A DNA stretch of 64,000 nucleotides from Streptomyces sp. NBC_00344 (GTDB taxonomy: Bacteria > Actinomycetota > Actinomycetes > Streptomycetales > Streptomycetaceae). A program made the translations under genes and the position numbers. Positions within the stretch are counted from its first letter, which is position 1; each line of letters begins with the position of its first letter. Shown piece after piece: positions 17,793 through 25,206 of the stretch. A model generated the notes under the pieces. That model saw only the letters and a list, made by a program, of their open reading frames with translations. It was not told where the DNA came from and ran no database searches. The stretch is from assembly GCF_036088315.1 (NCBI RefSeq), contig NZ_CP107996.1, forward strand, positions 3,871,001 through 3,935,000, read 5' to 3'.

Positions 17793-18791
17793 CTACCAGG
17801 CGAAGGCCTCCGGCGAGGGCCCCGGGCCCGGGAAGATCTCGTCGAGCCCGGAGACCACGGCCTCGGGAAGCTCCAGCTCCACCGCGCGCAGAGCCGAAGC
17901 CAGCTGCTCGCCGGTACGCGGTCCGACGATGGGCCCCGTCACCCCCGGTCGGGTCAGCAGCCACGCCAGACCGGCCTCGCCCGGCTCCAGACCGTGCTTG
18001 TCGAGCAGGTCCTCGTACGCCTGGACCTGCGCCCGCACCGACGGGTTCGCCAGCGCGTCCGCCGAACGGCCGGACGAGCTCCGCGAGCTGCCGCCCCCCT
18101 CGCGCTCCTTGCGGATCGCCCCGCCGAGCAGCCCGCTGTGCAGCGGCGACCAGGGGATGACTCCCAGGCCGTACTCCTGCGCGGCCGGGATGACCTCCAT
18201 CTCGGCACGGCGTTCCATCAGGTTGTAGATGCACTGCTCGCTGACCAGGCCCACCGAGCCGCGCCGGGCGGCGAGTTCGTTGGCCTGGGCGATCTTGTAA
18301 CCGGGGAAGTTGGACGACCCCGCGTAGAGGATCTTGCCCTGCTGGATCAGGACGTCGATCGCCTGCCAGATCTCCTCGAACGGGGTGTTCCGGTCCACGT
18401 GGTGGAATTGGTACACATCGATGTGGTCCGTCTGGAGCCGCTTCAGCGACGCCTCGACGGAGCGGCGGATGTTCACCGCGGAGAGCTTGTCGTGGTTGGG
18501 CCAGGCATCGCTCGTGGCCGCCATGTTCGCGTACATCTTCGTGGCGAGCACGACCTTGTCGCGCCGCTCACCGCCCTGCGCGAACCAGGTCCCGAGGATC
18601 TCCTCGGTGCGGCCCTTGTTCTCGCCCCACCCGTACACGTTGGCGGTGTCGAAGAAGTTGACACCCGCGTCCAGCGCGGAGTCCATGATCGTGTGACTGT
18701 CGGCCTCGGTGGTCAGAGGCCCGAAGTTCATCGTGCCGAGGACCAGTCGGCTGACCTTGAGTCCGGTGCGTCCAAGCTGCGTGTACTTCAT
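17793..18791 (-). CDS. aldo/keto reductase
   Basis: 332 residues, TIM-barrel NADPH-dependent reductase. The catalytic tetrad is visible: Asp48 and Tyr53 (FFDTANVYG), Lys85 (LATKM) and His130/131 (FHHVD). C-terminal NADPH-binding residues lie in VGPRTGEQLASAL. An extra Ser/Gly-rich insertion (GGGSSRSSSGRSAD, about residue 232) interrupts the usual loop. The promoter carries an inverted repeat like those bound by MerR-family activators. Substrate unknown. Confidence 0.85.
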   Translation of the reverse strand: MKYTQLGRTGLKVSRLVLGTMNFGPLTTEADSHTIMDSALDAGVNFFDTANVYGWGENKGRTEEILGTWFAQGGERRDKVVLATKMYANMAATSDAWPNHDKLSAVNIRRSVEASLKRLQTDHIDVYQFHHVDRNTPFEEIWQAIDVLIQQGKILYAGSSNFPGYKIAQANELAARRGSVGLVSEQCIYNLMERRAEMEVIPAAQEYGLGVIPWSPLHSGLLGGAIRKEREGGGSSRSSSGRSADALANPSVRAQVQAYEDLLDKHGLEPGEAGLAWLLTRPGVTGPIVGPRTGEQLASALRAVELELPEAVVSGLDEIFPGPGPSPEAFAW

Positions 18792-18808
18792 GAGGTCCTA
18801 GACAACCC

Positions 18809-18830
18809 CTTGGAGTGCGCTCGAATCAAG
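18809..18830 (-). promoter_or_regulatory. MerR-like operator in aldo/keto reductase promoter
   Basis: Within 40 bases upstream of the reductase start, the plus strand reads CTTG-GAGTGCGCTC-GAAT-CAAG, with an outer CTTG/CAAG pair and an inner GAG/CTC pair. On the minus strand TTGATT followed 19 bases later by TGTCTA would give the stretched -35/-10 spacing typical of MerR-activated promoters. This is a pattern match only. Confidence 0.35.
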
Positions 18831-19200
18831 GACGCGGGGCGGGGGTGTGTGGATGGGGGGTTGTCCCCTTCCGGCTCCGGTGCGCGGAAGGGGAAACCCG
18901 GAGGCGCAATCGGGGCATGCGGTGTTACACCACCACCCCTGGTGTGCTCGCCGCCAACTGGCCGGTGAGTTCGGGCGGGAGAGCGTCTTCGACCCAGGAA
19001 CTACTCGGAGCACCTGGCCATGCATTCAATCAATCGTTGTCGTGGGACGACTCCCGCAGCGGACGTTCGTTGAAATCGCGAACACCACTTCAGCAGCGCC
19101 AGTTGAGCAAGCCACCAGCCCGGCCCTCGCTCTTGCGCAGAGGTGCACTGCGACCCTCCGCAGGACCGACTGGAGTCGCGCTCAGCCGAACCCTAGGATT
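18831..19200. other. intergenic, boundary of the toxin block
   Basis: About 370 bases with no convincing gene. Codon structure is absent in all frames. The sequence changes from very GC-rich (18831-18910) to more mixed composition towards the toxin operon. TAGGAT (19194-19199) is a candidate -10 box for the downstream operon. No att-like or tRNA-like sequence was recognised. Confidence 0.4.
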
Positions 19201-19217
19201 GGGTGCGCAGTGCACCC
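19201..19217 (+). promoter_or_regulatory. short inverted repeat before the toxin operon
   Basis: GGGTGC (19201-19206) and GCACCC (19212-19217) flank GCAGT. It sits just after a TAGGAT -10-like box and 20 bases before the first gene of the toxin/immunity operon, so it is placed where an operator would be. It could be chance in GC-rich DNA. Confidence 0.3.
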
Positions 19218-19237
19218 GCTGACACTATGGGGGTTTC

Positions 19238-19561
19238 ATGGCAGAGGCAGATTCTTCAGCCGAACTGAAGAACCGTGCTGAGACGTTACGTTCAGCAGCA
19301 CGTCGGGCCCGTACTGCCGCGCACAGCCTAGGTACTTATCTCGACAGTGAGGTGAAGCAGGCAGCGGGTACTGGCAAGGGCCGAATAGCAATATGGAAAG
19401 GGCCTTACGCGAGTTCCACCACGGCGACGCTGCAGCAGCGTAGTCGTGCGCTCCACAAGATGGCGGATGAACTGGTCGCTGATGCCCGGCGTTGGGACAA
19501 CGACGCCCGCGACCTCGACGAACGAGCGAAGCACGCCGCTAAGCACCAGAGTGGCCACTGA
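19238..19561 (+). CDS. small helical WXG100-like partner of the toxin
   Basis: 107 residues, almost entirely helical and rich in Ala/Arg/Lys. The centre IWKGPYASSTT resembles the W-x-G turn of ESX/WXG100 substrates, flanked by two helices (ELKNRAETLRSAARRARTAAHSLG, LQQRSRALHKMADELVADARRW). Such small proteins often precede T7SS-exported polymorphic toxins and act as chaperone or co-export partner; that role is inferred. Start ATG 19238 follows GGGGG. Its stop overlaps the ATG of the toxin gene by one base. Confidence 0.6.
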   Translation: MAEADSSAELKNRAETLRSAARRARTAAHSLGTYLDSEVKQAAGTGKGRIAIWKGPYASSTTATLQQRSRALHKMADELVADARRWDNDARDLDERAKHAAKHQSGH

Positions 19562-20730
19562 TGGACTTCAGGGGGTTCGACGAGGAAAAGGTCGCGAAGC
19601 TCGCGCGGGATCTGGAAAAGGCGAGCTCCGGTGCTGCCGCGCTGCACCGCCACATCGGTTCAATACTCACCGAGGTTCAGGGTGCACTCGACCCCGGTAA
19701 GCGGGCTACCAATAGCCCCGAACTGCAACGCGTCCAGGAGACCTCCGCCGGCAGCGGGGTGCTCCTGCCGACCGCCCCCATCTCTCCGTTCGTGGGCTTG
19801 CCCGGTTCACTGGGGACGGAATTGCACAACGTGTCCGGGGAGATCAAGCTTCGGCTGCACATGTTCGATGAGGCGAAGGGGCCTCACGACTTCGGCGACG
19901 GGATCTCGCCGCTTGACGCGTTCAACGGCATCACCACGCGGGCCAAGCCGGAGGCGACGCAAGAACCGAAGAAGCATCCCTGGTGGAAGAAGTGGGTGGT
20001 CGACCCACTGGAAGACACCGGAGTCGAAGTCGCCAATGTAATGCAGGTGATCTTCAGCCAGGAATCCCTCACGGGCGTTTTCGAGACTGCGGCGGGGGTC
20101 TGGCTGATGAGTGTCGGCGCCGGTGGCGATATCGCCGGTGGAGCCCTCGACGCCACCGGGGTGGGTGCCTTCATCGGGGTACCTGTGAATGTCGTCAGTA
20201 CCGCAGCCATCGCGGGCGGTGGAGCCCTCGCCTACAAGGGCCTGGGCGACTTCATGACGGCCATGTCCGAGGGGGACTACAACGCCTGGAGCCGCTCCAG
20301 CCGTAAGGGACCCCAGCCTCAACAGCCCCGTGAAGCAGACCCGCTCAAGGATGAGGGGTACGGCGGCCACGGCGTCACGGAGCATGTGGGCCGGAGCGAG
20401 CAACAAATGGGCGATCGCCTTGCCAAATCGAAGGACGGGCCAGAGTCGGTTTCTACGTACAAGAGTGTGGTTGATGCCCAACGGTTCTCACAGCGAGCCA
20501 TTGACGCCAACAAATATCAAATAGCAAAATGGCTTAAGACGCAGACCAAGGGTGCGCCGAGGCCATTCGAACTGAAAAATTCCGGCGAAGTTACCGGACG
20601 TTCGCTGTCCCGAGAGGATTGGCAATCAGGCAGGGGCGCTCAAGATGTTCAGGGTGTCCGGGTTGTGTTGAAACCCGACCCTAACGCGCCTGGTGGCTAT
20701 TACATCCTTACTACCCACCCGCTAGGCTGA
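19561..20730 (+). CDS. polymorphic toxin with C-terminal CdiA-type RNase A domain
   Basis: 389 residues. The N-terminal ~110 residues are helical, like an ESX/LXG pre-toxin region; 140-235 contains WWKKWVVDP and Gly/Ala-rich hydrophobic segments that could cross or insert into a membrane. From about 265 the sequence matches the bacterial RNase A (CdiA-CT) domain: GHGVTEHVGRSEQQMGDRL, DAQRFSQRAIDANKYQIAKWL, GVRVVLKPDPN and YYILTTHP at the end. Candidate catalytic residues are His275, Arg286 and Thr384; the family Tyr is His386 here. The toxin-domain DNA is visibly AT-richer than its surroundings. The immunity gene follows 43 bases later. Export route is unknown. Confidence 0.75.
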   Translation: MDFRGFDEEKVAKLARDLEKASSGAAALHRHIGSILTEVQGALDPGKRATNSPELQRVQETSAGSGVLLPTAPISPFVGLPGSLGTELHNVSGEIKLRLHMFDEAKGPHDFGDGISPLDAFNGITTRAKPEATQEPKKHPWWKKWVVDPLEDTGVEVANVMQVIFSQESLTGVFETAAGVWLMSVGAGGDIAGGALDATGVGAFIGVPVNVVSTAAIAGGGALAYKGLGDFMTAMSEGDYNAWSRSSRKGPQPQQPREADPLKDEGYGGHGVTEHVGRSEQQMGDRLAKSKDGPESVSTYKSVVDAQRFSQRAIDANKYQIAKWLKTQTKGAPRPFELKNSGEVTGRSLSREDWQSGRGAQDVQGVRVVLKPDPNAPGGYYILTTHPLG

Positions 20731-20773
20731 CGAGGCGTGCGGTCACTTGCGTGACCGCAGGAGGCCGTGGAAC

Positions 20774-21544
20774 ATGACGCAACCAGATATTTTCGACGAT
20801 GAGGCGCCGTGGGCAGAGTGGCTGCCGGAGCTGCGGCTGCTGCTGGAGGCCTACTCGGCGGTGGTCGACGAGAATGCATACACCGACACCGATGAAGTCC
20901 CGTCGAAGGCGATGCGCAGCTATTTGCGGATGGCGACCTACTATCCGGGCCGGGCGTTCCGGGCGAGCCGCGAGATTCTGGATGTGCTCAAGTACGGTCT
21001 CGACGAGGCTGATGTGGCCTCCAACCTGGCCTCCATGGCGCCGATGATCACGCCCCCCGGCCGCACCCGCGAAGACTGCCTGATCGCGATGCTGCCCCAC
21101 CTTGCCGCGTTCACCGAGGGTGGCGAGGTGGCCGAGACGGCGATTCCCGAGACCAGCTGGGAGTGGCGTGAGCTTCTGCCCAATCTGTCGAACCTCCTTG
21201 GTGGTTCTTTTCATCAGGACGTCGAGGCTCCACACGATGACGTACTGGACGAGTGGGTTGCAGCAGGAACTGGGGCTGATGGGGCGGATTTCGAAATCGT
21301 GGCCGTGGCGCGGGAGGTTGATGAGTTGCGCGAACTCTGCCCCGATGAAGGCTGTTTGGATCATGCGGTCGTAGAGCTCGGCTGCGGACTCATGCCACCG
21401 GACGGCCTGACGTATACCCAGTGGATGGACCACATTGCGAAACGGCTGCGCTCCCATATCGAAGAGGTGGGCTACGAACCCCCCATAGGCCGGAACCCTG
21501 CGTATCCGCCGCACGACAAGCGGTCGGCCGCTCAGCTGGGATGA
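20774..21544 (+). CDS. CdiI-like immunity protein, apparently two domains
   Basis: 256 residues from ATG 20774 (AGGAGG upstream). The C-terminal half (about 133-230: LPNLSNLLGGSFHQDV, WVAAGTG, ELRELCPDEGCLDHAVVELGCG, WMDHIAKRL) fits the contact-dependent-inhibition immunity fold often called CdiI_2. The first ~115 residues (WLPELRLLLEAYSAVVDE, SKAMRSYLRMATYYPGRAF, CLIAMLPHLAAF) form a separate helical unit that I do not recognise; it may itself be an RNase A inhibitor. It should protect the cytoplasm from the adjacent RNase toxin. Confidence 0.65.
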   Translation: MTQPDIFDDEAPWAEWLPELRLLLEAYSAVVDENAYTDTDEVPSKAMRSYLRMATYYPGRAFRASREILDVLKYGLDEADVASNLASMAPMITPPGRTREDCLIAMLPHLAAFTEGGEVAETAIPETSWEWRELLPNLSNLLGGSFHQDVEAPHDDVLDEWVAAGTGADGADFEIVAVAREVDELRELCPDEGCLDHAVVELGCGLMPPDGLTYTQWMDHIAKRLRSHIEEVGYEPPIGRNPAYPPHDKRSAAQLG

Positions 21545-21732
21545 GTCGACTGTCCGAAGAGTGAAAATGACGGCCTGTCGATGAAGGCCCCGACCGAGGC
21601 GCCCGCGCAGGTGGCTGACACATCGTTGGGTCGATTGGGCAGGGCAGGCGGGCGACGAGCATCGGTGGCGGGCGGCTAGGCGTTCAACGAACGTCCGCAG
21701 ATCCGTTTCGCTCGGTTCTCTCCTGTACCGGT

Positions 21733-22782
21733 CTACCGGTTGATGGCCTGGATCTCTTGGACGGTCACGTCCTGGGTGGCCCCGAACTCGCCGTCCGGCA
21801 GAGGCTTCTCGCCGGTCACGCCGGTGCCCGTCCAGTGGATCTTCCAGGTGATGGTGGCTTTGAGCCGGTAGGTGCCGTTCCCGGAGGACCGCAGGTACTC
21901 GACTCCGCAGGGCGGCGTCTTGTCTGCCTTGCCCGTGGCGTAGGGCTCGCCGATGTGGCCGTTGTCGTCGATCGGGCACTCGCCGGAGGCCGGGAATGTG
22001 CTCGCGTCGCTGGTGCCGGGCTCGATGGTGAGGGATGTGGGCTCAGCCGTGGTGGTGGCCTGGATGTTGACACCGCCTGCGTTGAGAGCGGCGGTCACGG
22101 AGACCGGCTTGAACTGCGCTTTGTCCAGCCATGCCCAGGTGGGGAGGTTCACCTTGGTGGTGTTGCCGGGGGCGAGGGTGACCCTGGTGTCGGGGACCTT
22201 GATCTTGTTGTAGGCCAGCTGGGAAAGGATCTCGGGTGTGACGGCGTTCTTGACCTTGGGAGTCTCGCCGTTCTTGACCCAGAAGGTGGCTGTGTCGCAC
22301 TCGAAGGCGGCAGGGTCGCCTGCCTCCTCCCGGGTCTTGTCCCGAACGGCGTCCCACCACATGCCCTTCCCCGTCTGGGACTTGTTGAAGTCCTTGTAGG
22401 GGTTGCCCTTGATGTAGTGGTCCTGGTCCATCGAGTGGGCCTCGCCCGCACCACTGAAGTCCGGTATGTCCCAGCGTCTCTGGAACTCCTTCTTGAACTG
22501 GGCAGGAGACCACTTCGGCTCGTACCAGCAGGCGGGCGGGGTCCAGTTCGTGACAGGTGTCACCGGCGCGGCCGACTTGTTGGTGCCGTTCTTTGACTCG
22601 TCGAATTGGATCGCCGTGGCGTAGAGGGTGTCTTTCGGCCCGCTTGGATCCTTAGGGTCACTCTCTGTCGCGCCTCCCGCTCCGCGGCTGCCGCCGGCGA
22701 AGGCTGGTTGGGCTGTCAGCGACAACGCGACTCCCAGCGCGAGGCCGATCCAGGGCCTTGTCCACTTGGCTGTCACTGACAC
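21733..22782 (-). CDS. secreted protein of unknown function
   Basis: 349 residues with signal peptide (cleavage after AFA, about residue 29), then a Gly/Ser/Asp/Pro-rich linker and a beta-rich body with seven Trp and several Cys (PPACWYEPKW, FECDTATFWV, GECPIDDNG, TPPCGVEYL). The segment MDQDHYIKGNPYKDFNKSQTGKGMWWDAVR is charged and surface-like. It overlaps the end of the upstream lipoprotein gene by 10 bases, so the two form one unit and may act together at the cell surface. I do not recognise the family. Confidence 0.65.
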   Translation of the reverse strand: MSVTAKWTRPWIGLALGVALSLTAQPAFAGGSRGAGGATESDPKDPSGPKDTLYATAIQFDESKNGTNKSAAPVTPVTNWTPPACWYEPKWSPAQFKKEFQRRWDIPDFSGAGEAHSMDQDHYIKGNPYKDFNKSQTGKGMWWDAVRDKTREEAGDPAAFECDTATFWVKNGETPKVKNAVTPEILSQLAYNKIKVPDTRVTLAPGNTTKVNLPTWAWLDKAQFKPVSVTAALNAGGVNIQATTTAEPTSLTIEPGTSDASTFPASGECPIDDNGHIGEPYATGKADKTPPCGVEYLRSSGNGTYRLKATITWKIHWTGTGVTGEKPLPDGEFGATQDVTVQEIQAINR

Positions 22783-23429
22783 TGCTTGGATCCCCGCTGC
22801 GAGAAGACGTCGGTGGTCTGCCAGACACCGTCGCTGTTCTTCTTCAAGCGCGTGTTGTAGAAGACCAGGGAGTCGGCAGAGTTAGCCACTTCGCCGGACT
22901 TTTTGCCAGTCTTCAGGTCCTTGTTGTATGACTTCGACTCATCCGAACAGTACGTCAGCGTTGCCACGTTGCTCTTCAACGAAGTGACCTTGCGGTCGTA
23001 GTAGCGAACTCTTCCCGTCCAGGTGATGCCGGAATCGAAGAATCCTTGCACCCATTTCGCTGCGGACAGAGCTGCATCCTCCGCGTTGTAGAAGCCGAAC
23101 GCAGGCCTCTTCAATGATCGGGCATTGATCGCATCGTCGAGCGAACTGATTCGCTGCGAGCTGTCGTGGAGGATCGCGTCCTTCACCGGGTCCCCGGTCT
23201 TCCCGCCCTCGAAGACGTTCTGCATGTCCTTGGCGAGCGTGATCTTCGGGCGGCCCGCAGTGTCAGAGGGGCTCGCGCTCGGCGACGCCGGTTTCGCAGT
23301 GGCGCTGCTGTCGGCGCCTGCGATCTTGTTGTTGCCCTTCGGGCTGTCGTCGCCGCTGCCGCAGGCCGTCAGTAGGAGGGCTGCTGCAGCCGTAAGTGCG
23401 GCAGCGACAGGCAAGGGGCGGCGGTTCAC
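22773..23429 (-). CDS. lipoprotein paired with the downstream secreted protein
   Basis: 218 residues. Signal peptide and lipobox LLTAC at about residue 22, a Ser/Thr/Ala/Pro-rich spacer, then a compact alpha+beta domain (AAKWVQGFFDSGITWTGRVRYYDRKVTSLKSNVATLTYCSDESKSYNKD, TTDVFSQRGSKQC). The tail looks like an NTF2/SnoaL-type cone fold with two Cys, but this is a guess. Start ATG 23429 lies just downstream of GGGGGAAAG on the minus strand. Anchored outside the membrane; role unknown. Confidence 0.65.
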   Translation of the reverse strand: MNRRPLPVAAALTAAAALLLTACGSGDDSPKGNNKIAGADSSATAKPASPSASPSDTAGRPKITLAKDMQNVFEGGKTGDPVKDAILHDSSQRISSLDDAINARSLKRPAFGFYNAEDAALSAAKWVQGFFDSGITWTGRVRYYDRKVTSLKSNVATLTYCSDESKSYNKDLKTGKKSGEVANSADSLVFYNTRLKKNSDGVWQTTDVFSQRGSKQCQ

Positions 23430-23508
23430 TAGCGACTCCCAGTGGGGGGAAAGTTACTCAGACGTACCAACGTTAACTGGGGGGTGGCGAGTTCACCAGT
23501 GCGAACTT

Positions 23509-23772
23509 CTACGTGAGGGGCCAGAAAGCTGGCATATCGGTTCCCGTAGCAGTCTGCGTGAAGGCTGCCCAGGCGGCAGGGGAGAAGGCGAGGGCGGGGC
23601 GGGCGATGTCCTTGGAGTCGCGAACGTGAATGGCGGCTGGCGTGGCGGCCACCTCTATGCACTCGCCCTGCTCAGCGCTGTAGGTGGACTTGGTCCATAG
23701 CGCCGTGACTTCGACACATTCACCGTGGCTGCCGCTGTGGCTGCTTTTGAACCAGTCCGATGCCGTGCTCAT
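23509..23772 (-). CDS. DUF397 protein with duplicated N-terminal motif
   Basis: 87 residues. DUF397 normally has one W-x-KSS-x-S...GxCVEVA motif; here it appears twice in tandem, WFKSSHSGSHGECVEV (7-22) and WTKSTYSAEQGECIEVA (26-42), followed by the usual VRDSKD and FSPAAWAAFT. It overlaps the XRE regulator stop by 4 bases (ATGA), forming the XRE+DUF397 module common in Streptomyces (WhiJ-type). DUF397 partners are thought to modulate the DNA-binding regulator. Confidence 0.85.
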   Translation of the reverse strand: MSTASDWFKSSHSGSHGECVEVTALWTKSTYSAEQGECIEVAATPAAIHVRDSKDIARPALAFSPAAWAAFTQTATGTDMPAFWPLT

Positions 23773-24584
23773 AGGCCTTGTGCCACCTGTTCGATGAGTG
23801 CCGCGGATTCTTCGGGCGTGAGAGCCTGGGCTCGCAGAATGCCATATTTGCCGAACAGACGGCCCACGTCGGGTTGTTCCCTTACGAAGTAGCCCCCGTT
23901 CTGCCCTTCCACATAGGCGAGTTGCGGCCGTTCCGTTGTCTCCAAGAGGATCATCGGGCCGGCTAGGCCGGCGTGCGACCGCCGGTCGTGGGGCATGACC
24001 TGGATCTCGACGTTCCTCAATCGCCCCACGTCGATGACGTGCTGGAGCTGCCCCTTGAGAACCGCAGGTCCGCCGAGCGGGCGGGTGAGTGTGGCCTGTT
24101 CGAGTACGAAGCCGACTACCGGCAGAGGCCTTCGGGTGAGGAGGTTCTGGCGCTCCAGCCGGGTTGTTACCTGCGCTTCGATCTCTTCGTCGTCCAGCGG
24201 TGGGCAGTAATTGCAATTGAAGACTGCTCGAGCGTAGGCCTCGGTCTGAAGGAGGCCCGGGATCACGTGATTCGCGTACGTGTGGAGGGCGGTGGCCCGC
24301 TTCTCCTCCTCCGCGTACTCCTCCGTCCAAGCAGGCAAATGGCTGACCCGCAGCTCTTTCGCAGCCGCGAGAAGTGCACCCTGTGCACCCAGCGCCTCGT
24401 CCGCGACCGGAACGAAATCTCCCTTCGGGGGCCGCTCCCCGCGCTCCACCATGGCCACTTGGGACTTCGAGAACCCGACGCGCTGAGCCAGAGCGTCCTG
24501 TGAGATCCCGGCCCTTTCCCGGTGGAAGCGGAGTAACGAGCCGAACATCCGCTGGGTGCCGGCACTGCGTTCACCGGTGTGCAC
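23769..24584 (-). CDS. XRE family regulator (HTH_31 + DUF5753)
   Basis: 271 residues from GTG 24584, which has GGGGGAGG at 24590-24597; another GTG at 24605 lies further upstream. N-terminal helix-turn-helix (LLRFHRERAGISQDALAQRVGFSKSQVAMVERGERPP) followed by DUF5753 (HTYANHVIPGLLQTEAYARAVF, LPVVGFVLEQATL, EIQVMPHDRRSHAGLAGPMIL). It is the DNA-binding half of a developmental-type module with the overlapping DUF397 gene. Three GTGCAC words in its leader are candidate binding sites. Confidence 0.85.
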   Translation of the reverse strand: MHTGERSAGTQRMFGSLLRFHRERAGISQDALAQRVGFSKSQVAMVERGERPPKGDFVPVADEALGAQGALLAAAKELRVSHLPAWTEEYAEEEKRATALHTYANHVIPGLLQTEAYARAVFNCNYCPPLDDEEIEAQVTTRLERQNLLTRRPLPVVGFVLEQATLTRPLGGPAVLKGQLQHVIDVGRLRNVEIQVMPHDRRSHAGLAGPMILLETTERPQLAYVEGQNGGYFVREQPDVGRLFGKYGILRAQALTPEESAALIEQVAQGL

Positions 24585-24615
24585 AACGTCCTCCCCCGAG
24601 TGCACAGACGTGCAC
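24579..24615 (-). promoter_or_regulatory. three GTGCAC palindromes in the XRE gene leader
   Basis: GTGCAC, a perfect 6-bp palindrome, occurs at 24579-24584 (overlapping the chosen start), 24600-24605 and 24610-24615. Clustering in the leader and promoter of an XRE regulator suggests autoregulatory operator half-sites. Confidence 0.35.
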
Positions 24616-24668
24616 GGTCATCGTGTGGTGCTGGTCACATTCAACCCCGGTGCGCAACTGTCTGATTC

Positions 24669-25076
24669 ATGAACCGCGAAACTTCCCCATCCTGGGTTCC
24701 GGCCTCCGGGCATGCACTGCGACATGCCGGTATTCACTTCGACGCCGTACGGATCGAGGGCTTCCTGGGCGAACAAGTGGCCTACGAGATCATGCAGTTC
24801 ACGGACTTCAGGGCCGGGCCGATCGTGCGTGAGGAGACCGGCGCGCGGAACACGTACTTCCTGTTGCCGCCGCAAACCGCCGCCGCGTACCGCTGGCCCG
24901 CCGGGGCGCGGGCACTCGGCCGTGGAGGAGGCTGTGCGGCGTACGTGGGAGTGCCGGCGCTGGACGGGGCGACCTGGCCGCTGGCGTGGCAGTCGCCGCC
25001 CACGGGCGAAGTTCCGTTCGTCGATGCCGGCTTACTGCATGAAATGGTCGGACGTGCCCTCGATGCGGTGCGGTGA
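24669..25076 (+). CDS. hypothetical protein divergent from XRE/DUF397 module
   Basis: 135 residues, no signal peptide or membrane helix. Visible features: HAGIHFDAVRIEGFLGEQVAYEIM, YFLLPPQTAAAYRWPAGARALG (aromatic/proline-rich) and PFVDAGLLHEMVGRALDAV. The position, divergent from an XRE+DUF397 pair, is where Streptomyces modules of this type often carry a small third component. I do not recognise the fold. Codon use is typical of the genome, so the gene is probably real. Confidence 0.6.
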   Translation: MNRETSPSWVPASGHALRHAGIHFDAVRIEGFLGEQVAYEIMQFTDFRAGPIVREETGARNTYFLLPPQTAAAYRWPAGARALGRGGGCAAYVGVPALDGATWPLAWQSPPTGEVPFVDAGLLHEMVGRALDAVR

Positions 25077-25206
25077 ACGCGTCATCGTTTCCCGTGGAAG
25101 GGCAACCGTCACCGGAGGTGTCAGAGGCTTCCGCCCGCGTGTGCAGGGCTGCCGGACCGCGAGTGACGGGATCGGGCTGCCGGGGGCCAGGGCTGCGACG
25201 GCGGCC

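Noticed and set aside
18798..19025. 75-codon minus-strand ORF between the aldo/keto reductase and the toxin block
   Set aside because: No ribosome binding site, no codon bias, and it overlaps the reductase promoter region.
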